This document shows, one piece after another, positions 20,832 to 31,390 of a stretch of DNA of 64,000 nt. The DNA is taken from contig BCKL01000035.1 of NCBI GenBank assembly GCA_001600635.1, positions 134,589-198,588 of the forward strand. Direction: 5' to 3'. Below the pieces are notes generated by a model that worked only from the letters and a program-made list of their open reading frames with translations, ran no database searches and had not been told where the DNA came from. How positions within the stretch are numbered: the first letter of the stretch is position 1; every line of letters starts with the position of its first letter. The translations under genes and the position numbers were made by a program. The DNA comes from Leucosporidium creatinivorum. Lineage: Eukaryota; Basidiomycota; Microbotryomycetes; Leucosporidiales; Leucosporidiaceae.

Positions 20832-23554
20832 CTATATCCTCTGATCCCCGACCGTCGCCAAATGATGATGACCCTCTCCCTCCTCCTTCCTCTTCTCGGT
20901 CATATCGCTCCCATTAGCCGTCAGCGGCGCCGAGTCGACGATCGGATCCCCATGCTCCTGCACCAGCTGTTGAACATGCGCCGCTTCCCGATTTCCGTGG
21001 TGCGAGTTGACGCGAGCCATTCCCGAGGTAGATTCGACGTCGCGGCGAATGTGGACGAAATCGTACTGTTCCCGCCGAGGTCAGCGAGGGAGGGAGGAAG
21101 GAGGGGAGGAGGAAGAGAACGTACAGCCCACTCGCCGCACTCTGCGTCGTCAACTCCTACAATCTCGCCCTCCTCGTCCGTGCGGAACTTGCACCCCGGG
21201 ATGAGGTTGATAAGGGTCATGAGGATCCAGCAGACGACGAAAGTCCTGCTCGGTCAAGCCTCTCAGTCAGCTCTCTTCCTCCCTCCTTCAAAACAAAAGA
21301 GACGACTCACCACCCCCAGACTGCGCAGACCCAAGCCAACTGATAGCCGACTTGCACCCAGTTGCCATCGAGCCAACCGCCTGCGATGGCAGTGTAGCCG
21401 TCGGTCGCTGAGGTGTCGGCAGAGGCGAAGACGCCGGTGAAGACGAGGCCGACGATACCGGCGACTCCGTGGCACTAGAGATGGCGAGCGGCGTCGTGGG
21501 AGACGAGGGAGGAGAGGGACGAGGGAGAAGGAGGGAGAGCGAGTGAGCTTCGGCGCCGAGCTCGGTTGAGGGGAGAGCGAGAACGTACGGCGTAGATATC
21601 CATGGCGTCGTCGAAAGCCTGTACAGCGAAGCAAGAAGGTCAGCTCCCATCTCTCGCACCACTCCCACCCTCTCCCAAACTTACAAAGAACCCCTTCAGC
21701 GTCGTCAACAAGTTACTAACTCCCGCCGCGATGACACCGATAAAGATGGCCGGTCCTGGTCCGACGAAACCCGCTGCAGGAGTGATAGCAACGAGACCGC
21801 AAATTGCTCCCGTGCAGAATCCCACAGCCGACCATTTCCGCTCCAAGCGGAAATCGAGGAGCATCCAGCTCAGTCCGCCCATGCCGGCGGCGAGGTTCGT
21901 GTTGACGATGGCGAGGGCGGCTTTGACGTTGGCGGCTGTTTTCATTCGAGTGGAGAAAGAGCAAGAAGGGAGAGGAGAGGGAGAGAGAGAGAGTTAGCGA
22001 GAGAAGAGGGAGAGGAGAAGGGCAACACGAACCGAATGTCGAGCCTCCGTTGAATCCGAGCCAGCCGACCCAAAGGAGGACGGTACCTTGGATGACGAAG
22101 GAGACGTTATGAGGCTTGAAGGAGAGGATGGAGGTGCCGAATCCGCGACGTTTGCCTGTTCGAGGGATCGCCGAAGTCAGCTCGGCGTTCTCCTCCCTTC
22201 TCCCTCTCTCGGCACCCAGCTCGACTCTCACTTACCAAGAAACAACGAGTAAACCAACCCAGTAACACCCGAGCAAATCTCAATCGGCCCTCCTCCCGCA
22301 TAATCCAGTACACCGAGTTTGAACGCCCAACCCTCGGGGGCCCAAATCCAATGGACGACGGGGCAGTACACGCAGGTGGACCAGAAGAAAAAGAAGATAC
22401 AGGCTGGGAGAACTCGACCCCGTTCGGCTGCTGCACCAATGAAGACTGCGGGCACCAGAGCGGCGAACATATTTTGGTAGCTGTCGGCGCCGAGAATGGT
22501 CAGCGGCGGGGGGAGGAGGGCAGGTGCAGAGAGGAGCGTTACATGTAGTAGACGATTGCTGGGAGTTTGTTGTTTGCTTGAGGGACGGGTTGTTCCAACA
22601 CTTGGCGCATGACAATGTGCCTCAGGTCGCCGATAAAGGGCCCGCCGGTCTCGGAGAAGGCGAGCGAGTAGCCCTGTAGTGGTGTAGGGAGGTCAGCTTC
22701 AGCGTACTCATCATCTCCAATTGCCTCTCTACCCCTCCAAGCTTCTCGGAGCTGCAGAAGGACCCAAGGAGGAGGAGGGAAGGCAACCGCGGCTCACCCA
22801 GAAGAACCACTTCGAAATGAAGATCGAAGATCAGCTTTCGAATTCGAACAAGCCCGGTACAGGGGAAGTAGAACTCACCTGGAAGGAGACGATGGCCATA
22901 CAGAGGAGGGTGAGCATGAGGAGGGTGAGGGCATTCTTCCGGCGAACGAGTCTGGGTGGGACAGGAAGGCAGAGCGAAAGAGCGAGAGCGCCAAGCGTTA
23001 GCCAATCGTCGTGAGATTGCGAGGTGGGAACGAAAGTCGACTCACCCCGAGTAGAGGTAGCTGAACAACGGGATGGCATACAGAAAGGTTAGCTCGGAGC
23101 TTGAGCAGATCAAGAAGGCGCCCGACGGCGAGCGAAAGCGCACCCAACACCTGGGATCATAAGCCTGTTGTTCCGATGAGAGATTAGCTGTAGCTCTGCT
23201 CCCTAAATGTAGCAAGCTACTCACCAGACCAAAGCGGTACAAGTCAGAACCCAAGCACTGCAAGCGCCAGCCCAAAGGTCAGCTCGCGTCCGTTTCCCTC
23301 GTCCTTCCTCGCCTTATCTACAGCTCAGCACCGCGTAGAGATTCGACTTGCATATCCCCTGGATCGTAGCTCGCTACAGCCCCGTCCGCCAGGTTGACAA
23401 TCATGTCGGTTCCCGATGGGTCGATGGTGAAAGGGTCGTCTGCTCCTCCCGTCGCTTGCTGAGTTGCAGCATGGAGGAATCCGTATCTTTATCGTACAGA
23501 GTCAGCACGAGCCTGTACAGGAGCTGAGAGCCGAGCGTACGTGATATTGACCAT
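20832..23554 (-). CDS. MEP: Ammonium transporter, Mep/Amt family (Mep1/3-like filter)
   Basis: Spliced gene; the first coding exon is only 14 nt (MVNI-) at 23541-23554. The mature part reads AWVLTCTALVWLM, PGVGFLYSGLLRRKNALTLLMLT, the duplicated exon AALVPAVFIGAAAERGRVLPACIFFFFW..., DYAGGGPIEICSGVTGLVYSLFLGK, LLWVGWLGFNGGS and a conserved pore His in DIYACHGVAGIVGLVFTGVF. The cytosolic C-tail (RTDEEGEIVGVDDAECGEW) matches the regulatory tail of fungal transporters, then a hydrophilic end with HGNREAAHVQQ. The first 'twin-His' site is Glu (GGPIEICSG), as known for Saccharomyces Mep1/Mep3 but not Mep2. It takes up NH4+/NH3 at the plasma membrane and is usually nitrogen-repressed. A 330-bp inverted copy of one exon lies 1.1 kb upstream. 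Confidence 0.92.
22167..22506. repeat. Parent copy of inverted 330-bp ammonium-transporter repeat
   Basis: Nearly identical in inverted orientation to 24619-24947. It includes one whole exon, both its splice sites and parts of the two flanking introns. Confidence 0.85.
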
Positions 23555-24104
23555 CCTGCTCTGCTGGGACGAGGTCGAAGGAAGAGAAGCGAGATGGAAG
23601 AGGGAGAGGGAAAGAGGTGTGCGGAGTCGAATCAAAGCGGGGGGACGTCCAAGGGAGGGTGAAGCGATGAAGAATTTCCAAAGTCCGATTGGAGCCGATT
23701 CGTTGCTGGGTTTGGTCGAGGTGCTGAACGAGGTGTAGGACGGTAAGAGGGACAGAGAAAGGAGAGTAATTGAGGAAGAGACTCGGCGATTTCAAAGGGC
23801 GAGCGACAGAGCTGCAGGAGGTCGATACGGGGGAGCAAGACGGAGACCGAGAAGGAGCAGCGGGAAGTGCTCAGATAAGGCGAATAAAAGACGAGTTGAG
23901 GTGCAGGAAGGAGAGCAGTGACTTGTCGACTCGAACGATCTTTTGCCAAGAGCCGAATCCCCTTCTGCGCTTCTGCTCCCTCTCAATTCGAACGATAAGC
24001 TCCCGCGAGTCCGATTTCACCCTCTCCCATATCTGTACTCTTTCCCTGCCTCCCGCCCTGCCGTTAGAACAAGCTGACGAGCTACACTTCTAACGAGAGA
24101 CCGA
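23555..24104. promoter_or_regulatory. Divergent promoter region, ammonium transporter and small gene
   Basis: About 550 bp. No coding sequence supported. A GATA core (CGATAA) occurs near 23993-23998; GATA factors control nitrogen genes in fungi, but single cores are common by chance. Confidence 0.35.
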
Positions 24105-24382
24105 ATGCTTCCCGCGCCGGCCCTTCGCGCCAGCCAATTCGCTTCCCGTCTTCTTGCTCGTCCCAATCGTCGGATAGGCATGATAAAGAATGGTAAGACC
24201 GAGGGAGGAGAAGTGAGAATCAGTAATGCGAAGTCTTCGTTGCTGTAGATGGGAGAGAAACCTTCTATTCGCTCGGACTCCTCTTCCGCCGAGCTCCGAC
24301 CCTCGCTCATCAGGTGGCTGCGCTGAGGAGGTCGAAAGGAAGGTTTAGAGCTCTGAAGCGAGCGCAGGGAACAGCCGTGTAG
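24105..24382 (+). CDS. Small probable mitochondrial protein, weakly uL30m-like
   Basis: Two exons with a canonical intron (GTAAGA...CTGTAG, about 24195-24248) give about 74 residues. The N-terminus MLPAPALRASQFASRLLARPN is basic, acid-free and amphipathic like a mitochondrial presequence. It is followed by RRIGMIKNDGRETFYSLGLL and a basic tail RRSKGRFRALKRAQGTAV. The IG..K...ET.YSLGL pattern is reminiscent of the mitochondrial large-subunit ribosomal protein uL30m, but the usual C-terminal part is missing, so this is only a suggestion. Alternative: an unrelated small mitochondrial factor. Confidence 0.4.
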
Positions 24383-24618
24383 GCCAGGAGTCGTTCCAAC
24401 GAGTACAATGCACGCGAGAGGTCAATCGAGGTGCAGAATGCCTTCGCCGAGACAGAGCACCTGGCGCCGAACGAGCACGACGAGCTCCAATAGCAAAACC
24501 TGGACGGCTCACTCTCCTCTTGACGACAGACAAGAATAGTAGACAGTGTTGGTAGCGTTACAAGTCTTACGATCCAGCGGTGCTCACTCAGCCTGCTCGT
24601 CCCGCTCCTGCCCGCCAT

Positions 24619-24947
24619 GTTGACCCTCTCGGCGCCGACAGCTACCAAAACTGTTCGCCGCTCTGGTGCCCGCAGTGTTCATTGGTGCAGCAGCCGAACG
24701 GAGTCGAGTTCTCCCAGCCTGTATCTTCTTTTTCTTCTGGTCCACCTGCGTGTACTGCCCCGTCGTCCATTGGATTTGGGCCCCCGAGGGTTGGGCGTTC
24801 AAACTCGGTGTGCTGGATTATGCGGGAGGAGGGCCGATTGAGATTTGCTCGGGTGTGACTGGGCTTGTGTAATCGTTGTTCCTGGGTGAGTGAGAGTTGA
24901 GCTGGGTGTCGAGACAGGGAGGAGAGCGCCGAGCTGACTTCGGCGAT
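24619..24947 (+). pseudogene. Inverted fragment of the ammonium transporter gene
   Basis: About 330 bp on the plus strand copying 22167-22506 of the gene on the minus strand. It holds the exon for AAAERSRVLPACIFFFFW...DYAGGGPIEICSGVTGLV with both intron edges, then an in-frame stop where the parent continues YSLF. Divergence is only a few percent, so the copy is recent. Right-hand similarity ends at TTCGGCGAT, as in the MFS fragment. Confidence 0.85.
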
Positions 24948-25399
24948 CTCGACACCCTTCCCCCCTTTTGTCGCTTCGCTTCTTTGCCAGTTCCTCTAGC
25001 GAGTATCACCCTGTTCTCCTGAAAAGTACCCGCTTGTTGCTTGTTCTTTGCAGCTGCTCGAGACATCTTGCGAAGGTATGCAAAGGAGAACGGATCTTGC
25101 TGCTCGGCGAAGGACCAACTCGAAGGGGCACCTTCGCAGGTTTCATTTGCTCTGTGCAGCAAATTTGGTCCGTCATCTTCCACTGGAGATGCGTACCCAC
25201 CCGACGGCCAATAATGTGAGCGTCCAGCCTGCTCGGCGACCCTTTCGGCGAAGGCTCAACTCGCCGCCTCGACCTTCGCTCCCTTCGAGACAGCTCGCCA
25301 CCCTCTCTCGACGCCCCTTCCACCACAATCTCGTGTATCACTATTCTTTACAACATCACAAGCTATCCCTCCCTCCCCTCTCCTCCCGCCTCGTTACGA
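24948..25399. other. Intergenic 3' of TFB3
   Basis: About 450 bp between the transporter fragment and the TFB3 stop. No supported gene. Confidence 0.35.
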
Positions 25400-26873
25400 T
25401 TATTCTTCCATCCGATCATCCTGCACCGGCACGACCCACAACCCCGCGACCCCACACCTAACCGCCTTCTCCCACACCTCCTCCACCACAAACCCTCCTT
25501 CATCCCCCCTCTCCTGTTCAGTCCCTAATCCCGCTTCCTCATCGTACGCTCGTGTCCCTTCGGCGGCAGAAAGAGAATGACGAGGTAGAATGTCGTAGAG
25601 GTAGGCATAATCATCCCACCACCCTAACTCGTCCAACAACCCTGCTTCCTCCCCCTCCTCGCCGCCTGAGCTGGGTTTGAGGCCGGAGGAGAAGCGCAAG
25701 GAGGAAAGGCCGGAGGGGGTCGAGGAGCCGGAAGGTTGGGCGGAGAGGCGCGCGGAGGAACGTTTGAGCGCTGAGGTGCGGATTGTGCGCAGAAGGGCGT
25801 CGGCGGGGAGGGTGGAGGATTCCTGTGTAGCGTCGAGTCGGGAGAAGGTCAGCGACCGCGCTGAGAGGAAGAAGGCTGAGGGGAGGGAAAGGAAAAGAGT
25901 AAAGAATCAACGGACAAGACCCTCCAATATAGCCCTCCTCTCCTCCTCCTTCCCCCTCCTCTCCTCCTCATCCCTCGCTTCCCACTCGCTCCTCATACTC
26001 TCTCTCATCCTCCTCTCCTCCTCCTCCCTCTCCCTCAGCGCCTCCTTCTCCCTTCCCTCCCTCTCCAAATTACTCTCAATAGAATCCTGGTTGGCCTCGA
26101 GGTAGCGTCGGATGTGCGATTCCGTCTCCTCGACGTCTAGCTCCGAGATGAGCTTGAAGGTCCATTCTTCCACTTCTTCGAGGTAGGAGTTATAGGCTTG
26201 CGGAGAGATGAAGTCGGATTCGGTCTTGTTGAAGCTGTGGCACAGTATGCGAGTGTGGCGAGTGTCGAGCGAAAAGGAGGGAGAGCCGAGAGTCAGCACC
26301 GAGCATCCCCTCCTCCTCCCCTTCCATCACTCTCCACGGCCAATCACCCTAAAAGAGAGCCAGAACACAAACTCACGTCCTCGCCATCTTCTTCCGAATC
26401 GCCAACTCCTTCTGCACGCCCAAATCCTCAAACCTCTGCGGCTTGAAGTGCGCCTTGCGGATCGTCGTGTTGCACACGGGACAGGGTTCGGGGCCAAGGG
26501 AGAAGATGCGGTCCATGCAGGATTCGCACCTGTGTGTCACATCACCTCGTTAGCTGTCTACTCCAACTCTGAGAGAGCGCCGGCACGGGGAGGGGAGCGC
26601 GAGCGAGAAGGCAGAGGCTACGTACATCTTGTGATAACACGAACTGACCATCAACCTCAGCTTCGGGTTCAAGAAGCGATCCGTCTTGCACACAGGACAC
26701 ACGTCGGCGGGACTAGAGTACTCGGGGATATTGGCGTCGTCGTCGTCTACTCCAAACTGTAGGTGATCGGGCTGAGCGCCGTTGCGAGTGGATGGTGTAG
26801 AGGAGGTGGTAGGACGGTTGCTGCTACTGGAGGACAGCTTGGACTTGCCCATGATGAAGCGTGGGGCGGCCAT
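25400..26873 (-). CDS. TFB3: TFIIH / CDK-activating kinase assembly factor MAT1 (Tfb3)
   Basis: The N-terminus contains a C3HC4 RING: VCPVCKTDRFLNPKLRL, SSCYHKMCESCMDRIF and EPCPVC, the Tfb3/MAT1 spacing. It continues with TTIRKAHFKPQRFEDLGVQKE, the conserved linker of this family, FNKTESDF, YNSYLEEVEEWTFKLI and a long Glu/Arg-rich coiled coil. The C-terminus includes GWWDDYAYLYDILPRHSL. MAT1 bridges CDK7-cyclin H to the TFIIH core in transcription initiation and nucleotide excision repair. The start at 26873 (MAAPRFIMGKSKL) is the first ATG; the second Met is eight codons in. A canonical intron sits in the 5' leader. The gene is divergent from the KRE6-like gene. Confidence 0.9.
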
Positions 26874-27569
26874 GGCGGGAGAGGGAGCTGCTAGAGCTGG
26901 GAGAGGGTGGTGGAAGAGGGTGCAGAGGGTGGCAGGTGCGGGGGAGCTGTAAGAGTGTATAGAGGGGTCAGCCTGCCGCCTACAAGCTTACAGATCCGAA
27001 CAAGACAAGCTGACTCAGTTGCTGCTCCTGCTCGTCGAGCTCAGACGCGTCGATGAGCTTCTGCAGTCGATTGGAGACGCGAGTAGTAGTTCCACAGTCC
27101 TACAGACAAGTCTCCCGACCAGTATGAGCTTGCTCCGATCGAAACGAGGTGATGTGGCGCAGAAACGAGGTAAGCGCAGGAGCACGAGAGTAGTGGAGCT
27201 CATTTCCTGAGCTCGTACCCTCCTACATTACACTCGTGATTGCTTGCTCAATCTAAATCGACTACGCCGATGCTCTGTGATATCGCCCCGACCTACCAAC
27301 CTACATCTCGCTCCGCTGCTGCTCCTCCTCGGCGCTCCTTCGCGCGCCTCGCTCGGCTCTCGTCTCCGGTACCATCGCAGCACCTGCAATAAACGACGCT
27401 TATGTACCGGAATTCAAACGCCTCAACAGTCGCCCGACTCTGCATCTCAGACATGGCACTAGACTCTCCCCCAGCTCCGTCATCGTAGCTCCCTCCTCGC
27501 GCTTTCTGGGGCACACAAGTTCTGCGCTTGTCTTCCTGCCTCGTTCTCAGCGTCCTACAGCAGCAGACG
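26874..27569. promoter_or_regulatory. Divergent region TFB3/KRE6 with a 5'-leader intron
   Basis: About 700 bp. On the minus strand about 26949-26993 reads GTAAGC...GCTGACC...CTTACAG, a complete intron in the TFB3 leader. I saw no coding exon. The plus-strand reading is interrupted and not supported by splice phase. Confidence 0.5.
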
Positions 27570-30500
27570 ATGGATCCACCGACAAGCAGCAGCAATCACA
27601 CACGGCAACCATCCTACGCCTCGTCCTTGATGCAGCGCGCTGGGTCGAGCCTTTCTTTCGCAGCAGCAGCGACGGGGAGAAGAGGGTCAGCATCGCCGGC
27701 GGGGAGTAGTGGGTCCTCGATGAGTGAATCTGAGGAGGCGAGGAGAGCGGGCAGCCTGAAGGATGAGAGAGGGTTGGATCCGGGAAGTGTTGGTGAGTTT
27801 GACGTGGTCGAGGTGGATCGCCGAGATGAGCGCCGAGCTCACCTTTCCCTCGCTCTTCGCGCCGCAACAGCCGTCCTGCACGGTGAAGTCGGAGGTAAAT
27901 CCATCTTTCTTCTCCCTTTCCCTTCCCTCAATCTCAACTAACCGCCTCCCATCACGCACAGGGGACTTCTCTCCGTTCCCCCGTTCCTCCTCCTTCGCCG
28001 CCTCCCCCTTCCCCTCCACGACACCCTCCCAAGGCGCCTTCTCCAAGCGCGACTCCCTGGTCACCTCCACTACCCTCAACGACCTCCCCTACCACCCCCG
28101 CTCGCACTCCCGCGCCTTCTCCTCCTCCTCCACCGAGTTCGGCCGCGACTCGCCAGGCGGGATGAGTTACGCCGAGATCGAGAAGGGTTTACTGTGGGAT
28201 GAGGAGAACGCGGAAGAGGATGACTTTATGCATAATCCGGAACTAGGGGTGGATCGGATGATGGATAAGCAGAGGGAGGTAGGGATGTGGCCGGTGATCA
28301 ATACCGCGGCGTTGGCGGTGGTGGTGATCGTGTTGGTGGGATTGTTTGCCGGGTATGTGTGGATCCCTCTCCCTCTTGCTCACGCCTCTCTTTTTCCTCC
28401 TCGCCTCTCCACCCGATCTCGGCGCACCTCCCAGCTTCGACCGAGCCTCGTCTGACGCTCCGCTCCAAACAGCTGGCCAATCTACCAATACAAGATCCTG
28501 CACCACCCTTCTTCCGACAGCTCTCTCAACCTTCTGAACGGCTCCTCCCAGATCCCTTCCATCCCCAATATGCCCTCCCTCATCGACGAGGATACGCCGC
28601 AGGATGCGAGGACGAGGACCGGGTTCGATGGCGAGGAGTACAACTTGGTGTTTAGTGATGAGGTGCGTCTTCTTCTTGATCTTGAGCGAGAGAGAAGAGA
28701 CAGGGAGACGTGAGGGAAGGGCGAGGACGAGAGCTGATGTTCTCGGCGCGCAGTTCAACCAAGAAGGAAGGACGTTTTGGCCTGGAGACGATATGTATTG
28801 GGAAGGAGTGGATCTCAACTACTGGTGAGTGTTGGTTTCTCCTCTGTAGCGGTAGCGTTGCTGGCTCTTACTGGAGCTTGACCTCGTCGCTAACGCCGAG
28901 TTGAGCTGAAGCGCTGACCTCATTCGCTCCTCACCGTCCGTCACTTTCGGCACACAGGGCCACCAAGGACCTCGAAGTACGTCCTTCGTCTTCTCCTGCT
29001 TCACTTTATTTCGCTGACCCTTCCCTCAACCTTCCCTCCTCTCCCCTCGGCGCGCCACCTTCCTGCCCTCCGTCCCCTTTCCTCCATAACAGTGGTACGA
29101 CCCCGACTCCATCACCACGGAAGATGGCAAGCTCGTGATCACTATGGACGAGGAGCCTAACCACGGGCTCAACTTTCGGTCTGATGAGTCGTCTGCTCTC
29201 CCTTCTGCCCTCTTCCTCGCTAACGTTTACCCTCTCCTCCTTGCTTCTCTGCTCTGCTCGCGCTCAATTGTGGACCACACGGATGCTCCAATCCTGGAAC
29301 AAACTCTGGTATGCCCTCTTCTCCCTCTCCCCTCCCCTCGCCGCCGAGCTGACCCACACTTCCGTCGCCGAGCAGCTTCACCGGCGGCTATATCGAAGTA
29401 TCGCTCTCCCTCCCCGGCACACCTACAGCACAGGGCTTCTGGCCGGGAGTATGGACTATGGGCAACCTTGGACGGGCGGGGTATGGAAGCTCGGTCGATG
29501 GGTTGTGGCCTTATTCGTGAGTAGTGGAGCCGAGCCGAGCCGAGCTATCGAACTTCGGCGTTGGAAGCCGAGCTGACGATGTCTTTGTCTCCACAGCTAC
29601 GACACTTGCGATGTAGGTCCTACTTTCGGGCGCCTATTTGGAACACCGCTGATCTTGTTTGACGACTTTGATACAGGTCGGCACTCTCCCGAATCAAACG
29701 TGGGCGAATGGCACTGGGCCAGACGCTGCTCTACACTCGGGATCATCAGAGTGCGTGTGGTCTCTCACCTCTCTATCTGTGCGGCCTGCTGACTTCCCCT
29801 CATTTCTCGTGCTGCAGCTACGGTGGAGAGCTTTCCTGGGTTCGTCTTGTCCTCGCCCTCTCGACGCTTCTCCCTTCGCTTTTAGCTAACTTCGAGTCCC
29901 CGAACAGCTCGTTGGTCAACGTCTCTCCGCCTGCACCTGTCCTGGCGAAGATCATCCTGGACCATCTAACTCGGTCGGTCGAGGAGCTCCCGAGATTGAG
30001 TGAGTCTGATCGCCAAGCTACTCTTCGCTCTTTCCCCCTTCTCTCCTCCGCTCTTTCCTTCTTCACCTACCTCTCGCGTGTCTGTCTCACTTGCGAACCT
30101 TCTCACTGACTCCCTCCCTCTTCTCTAGCATCCTCGAAGGCCAAATCGCCCCGAACGGCAAGCAAGGTTCCGCCTCCCAATCCATCCAAGTAGCTCCCTT
30201 CGACGCCGGCTACAAATGGGGCAACTCAACGCCTGATACGAGGGTGTGGGATGAGAGTGTGACGACGCAGAGTGAGTTACTCTTCTTCACTCGGCTCGGC
30301 GAAGAAAGGGAAGGGGACGAGCTGACGATTGCGGCGATGAACAGATCAATGGCATGGAGAGGTCACGCAGGAGAGCATGTCGCTCAACACAATCACGGAC
30401 GATACCTCCTTCGAAGGCGCAGGGTACACCACCTACGGTTCGTCCCCTCCCTCCGCCTCTTTTTGGCGCTCGCTCATTCCGTCCCGCTGTCGCCCACAGG

Positions 30501-31236
30501 CTACGAATACGATCCCGGCCCAAATGGTCGGATCACCTGGGCTATCAATGGCTCGGAGACGTGGGAGTTGAATGCCAGTGCTATGGGCCCGGATGAGGAG
30601 GCGCAGATTGGGCAGAGGTTGGTCAGTGAGGAGCCGATGGTGAGTCTTTCGATCGTGCGAGGGATAGGTATGGTCGCTGACCTGTTCCGTGCTGTGGTAC
30701 GCATTTGACGAGCAGTATATGTGAGTCCTGCCGGTGCTTCGGCGGAGGAGTGTCCGAGAGCTCGGCGCTGACCTACCTCCTCCCATCTCCCACCCCCTTC
30801 TGCGTCACACCTCACTTCGCGCACTGCCTAGAACTCTCAACCTGGCCATCTCCAAGAGCTTCCAAGAACCCCAGTGGGGCAAGCTCGAGTTCCCCGGCAA
30901 GCTTCGCATCGAGTGAGTTCGGCGATGGCTTTGAGGCGCGAGGAGGGCCTCGCGGAGCCCGAGAGCTGACCTGAGGTTTCAAATGTATCTTAGCTACGTC
31001 CGAGTGTTCCAGAAGGGCACTCCCAATCTCTCCTGCGACCCAGCCGACCATCGTTCGTCCTTTCGGCGTTCATCTCTTCGTCTCTCAGCTCGCTGACAAT
31101 GTCGCTCACTCCACCAGCTACATCGCAATACATCGAGGACCATCTCGAGCTGTACCAGAACCCCAACATGACCGTCTTCAGTGATTCCAAGTACTCAAAG
31201 CCGAAGAACTCCATGGCCGAGGGAGGCTGTGGTTGA
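27570..31236 (+). CDS. KRE6: Beta-glucan synthesis-associated protein KRE6/SKN1 (GH16-like)
   Basis: Type II membrane protein. A Ser-rich cytosolic N-tail of about 200 residues is followed by the transmembrane segment VINTAALAVVVIVLVGLFAG and a lumenal GH16-type domain. Signatures seen are NLVFSDEFNQEGRTFWPGDD, YWEGVDLNYW, WYDPDSITTEDGKLVITM, FTGGYIEVSLSLPG, GFWPGVWTMGNLGRAGYG, YDTCDVGTLPNQTW and the catalytic-type APEIDILEG (E-x-D-x-x-E). It ends YVRVFQKG...LSCDPADHP...YIEDHLELYQNPNM. More than ten short introns separate these pieces and all sampled junctions keep phase. The protein acts in the ER/Golgi on beta-1,6-glucan formation for the wall. KRE6 and SKN1 cannot be told apart here. Length and motif order are as in the family. 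Confidence 0.9.
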
Positions 31237-31390
31237 GTGCATAGACATAGGAATAGACACTAGACGTAGATAGTATCCTCGTACAAAGCTGCAGTGCATC
31301 TTTATTAGACTTCACCTCACTTGCAAGCTCGACTTCCTCGCGCGAGCGCTTTCGCTGCTCTCCTTCTCCCCTCATCTTACCTCGTCTACC

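Noticed and set aside
26880-27210. Plus-strand gene divergent from TFB3 (VDELLQSIGDASSSSTVLQ)
   Set aside because: Splicing at the only good signals shifts frame into a stop; the signals are better read on the minus strand as a TFB3 leader intron.
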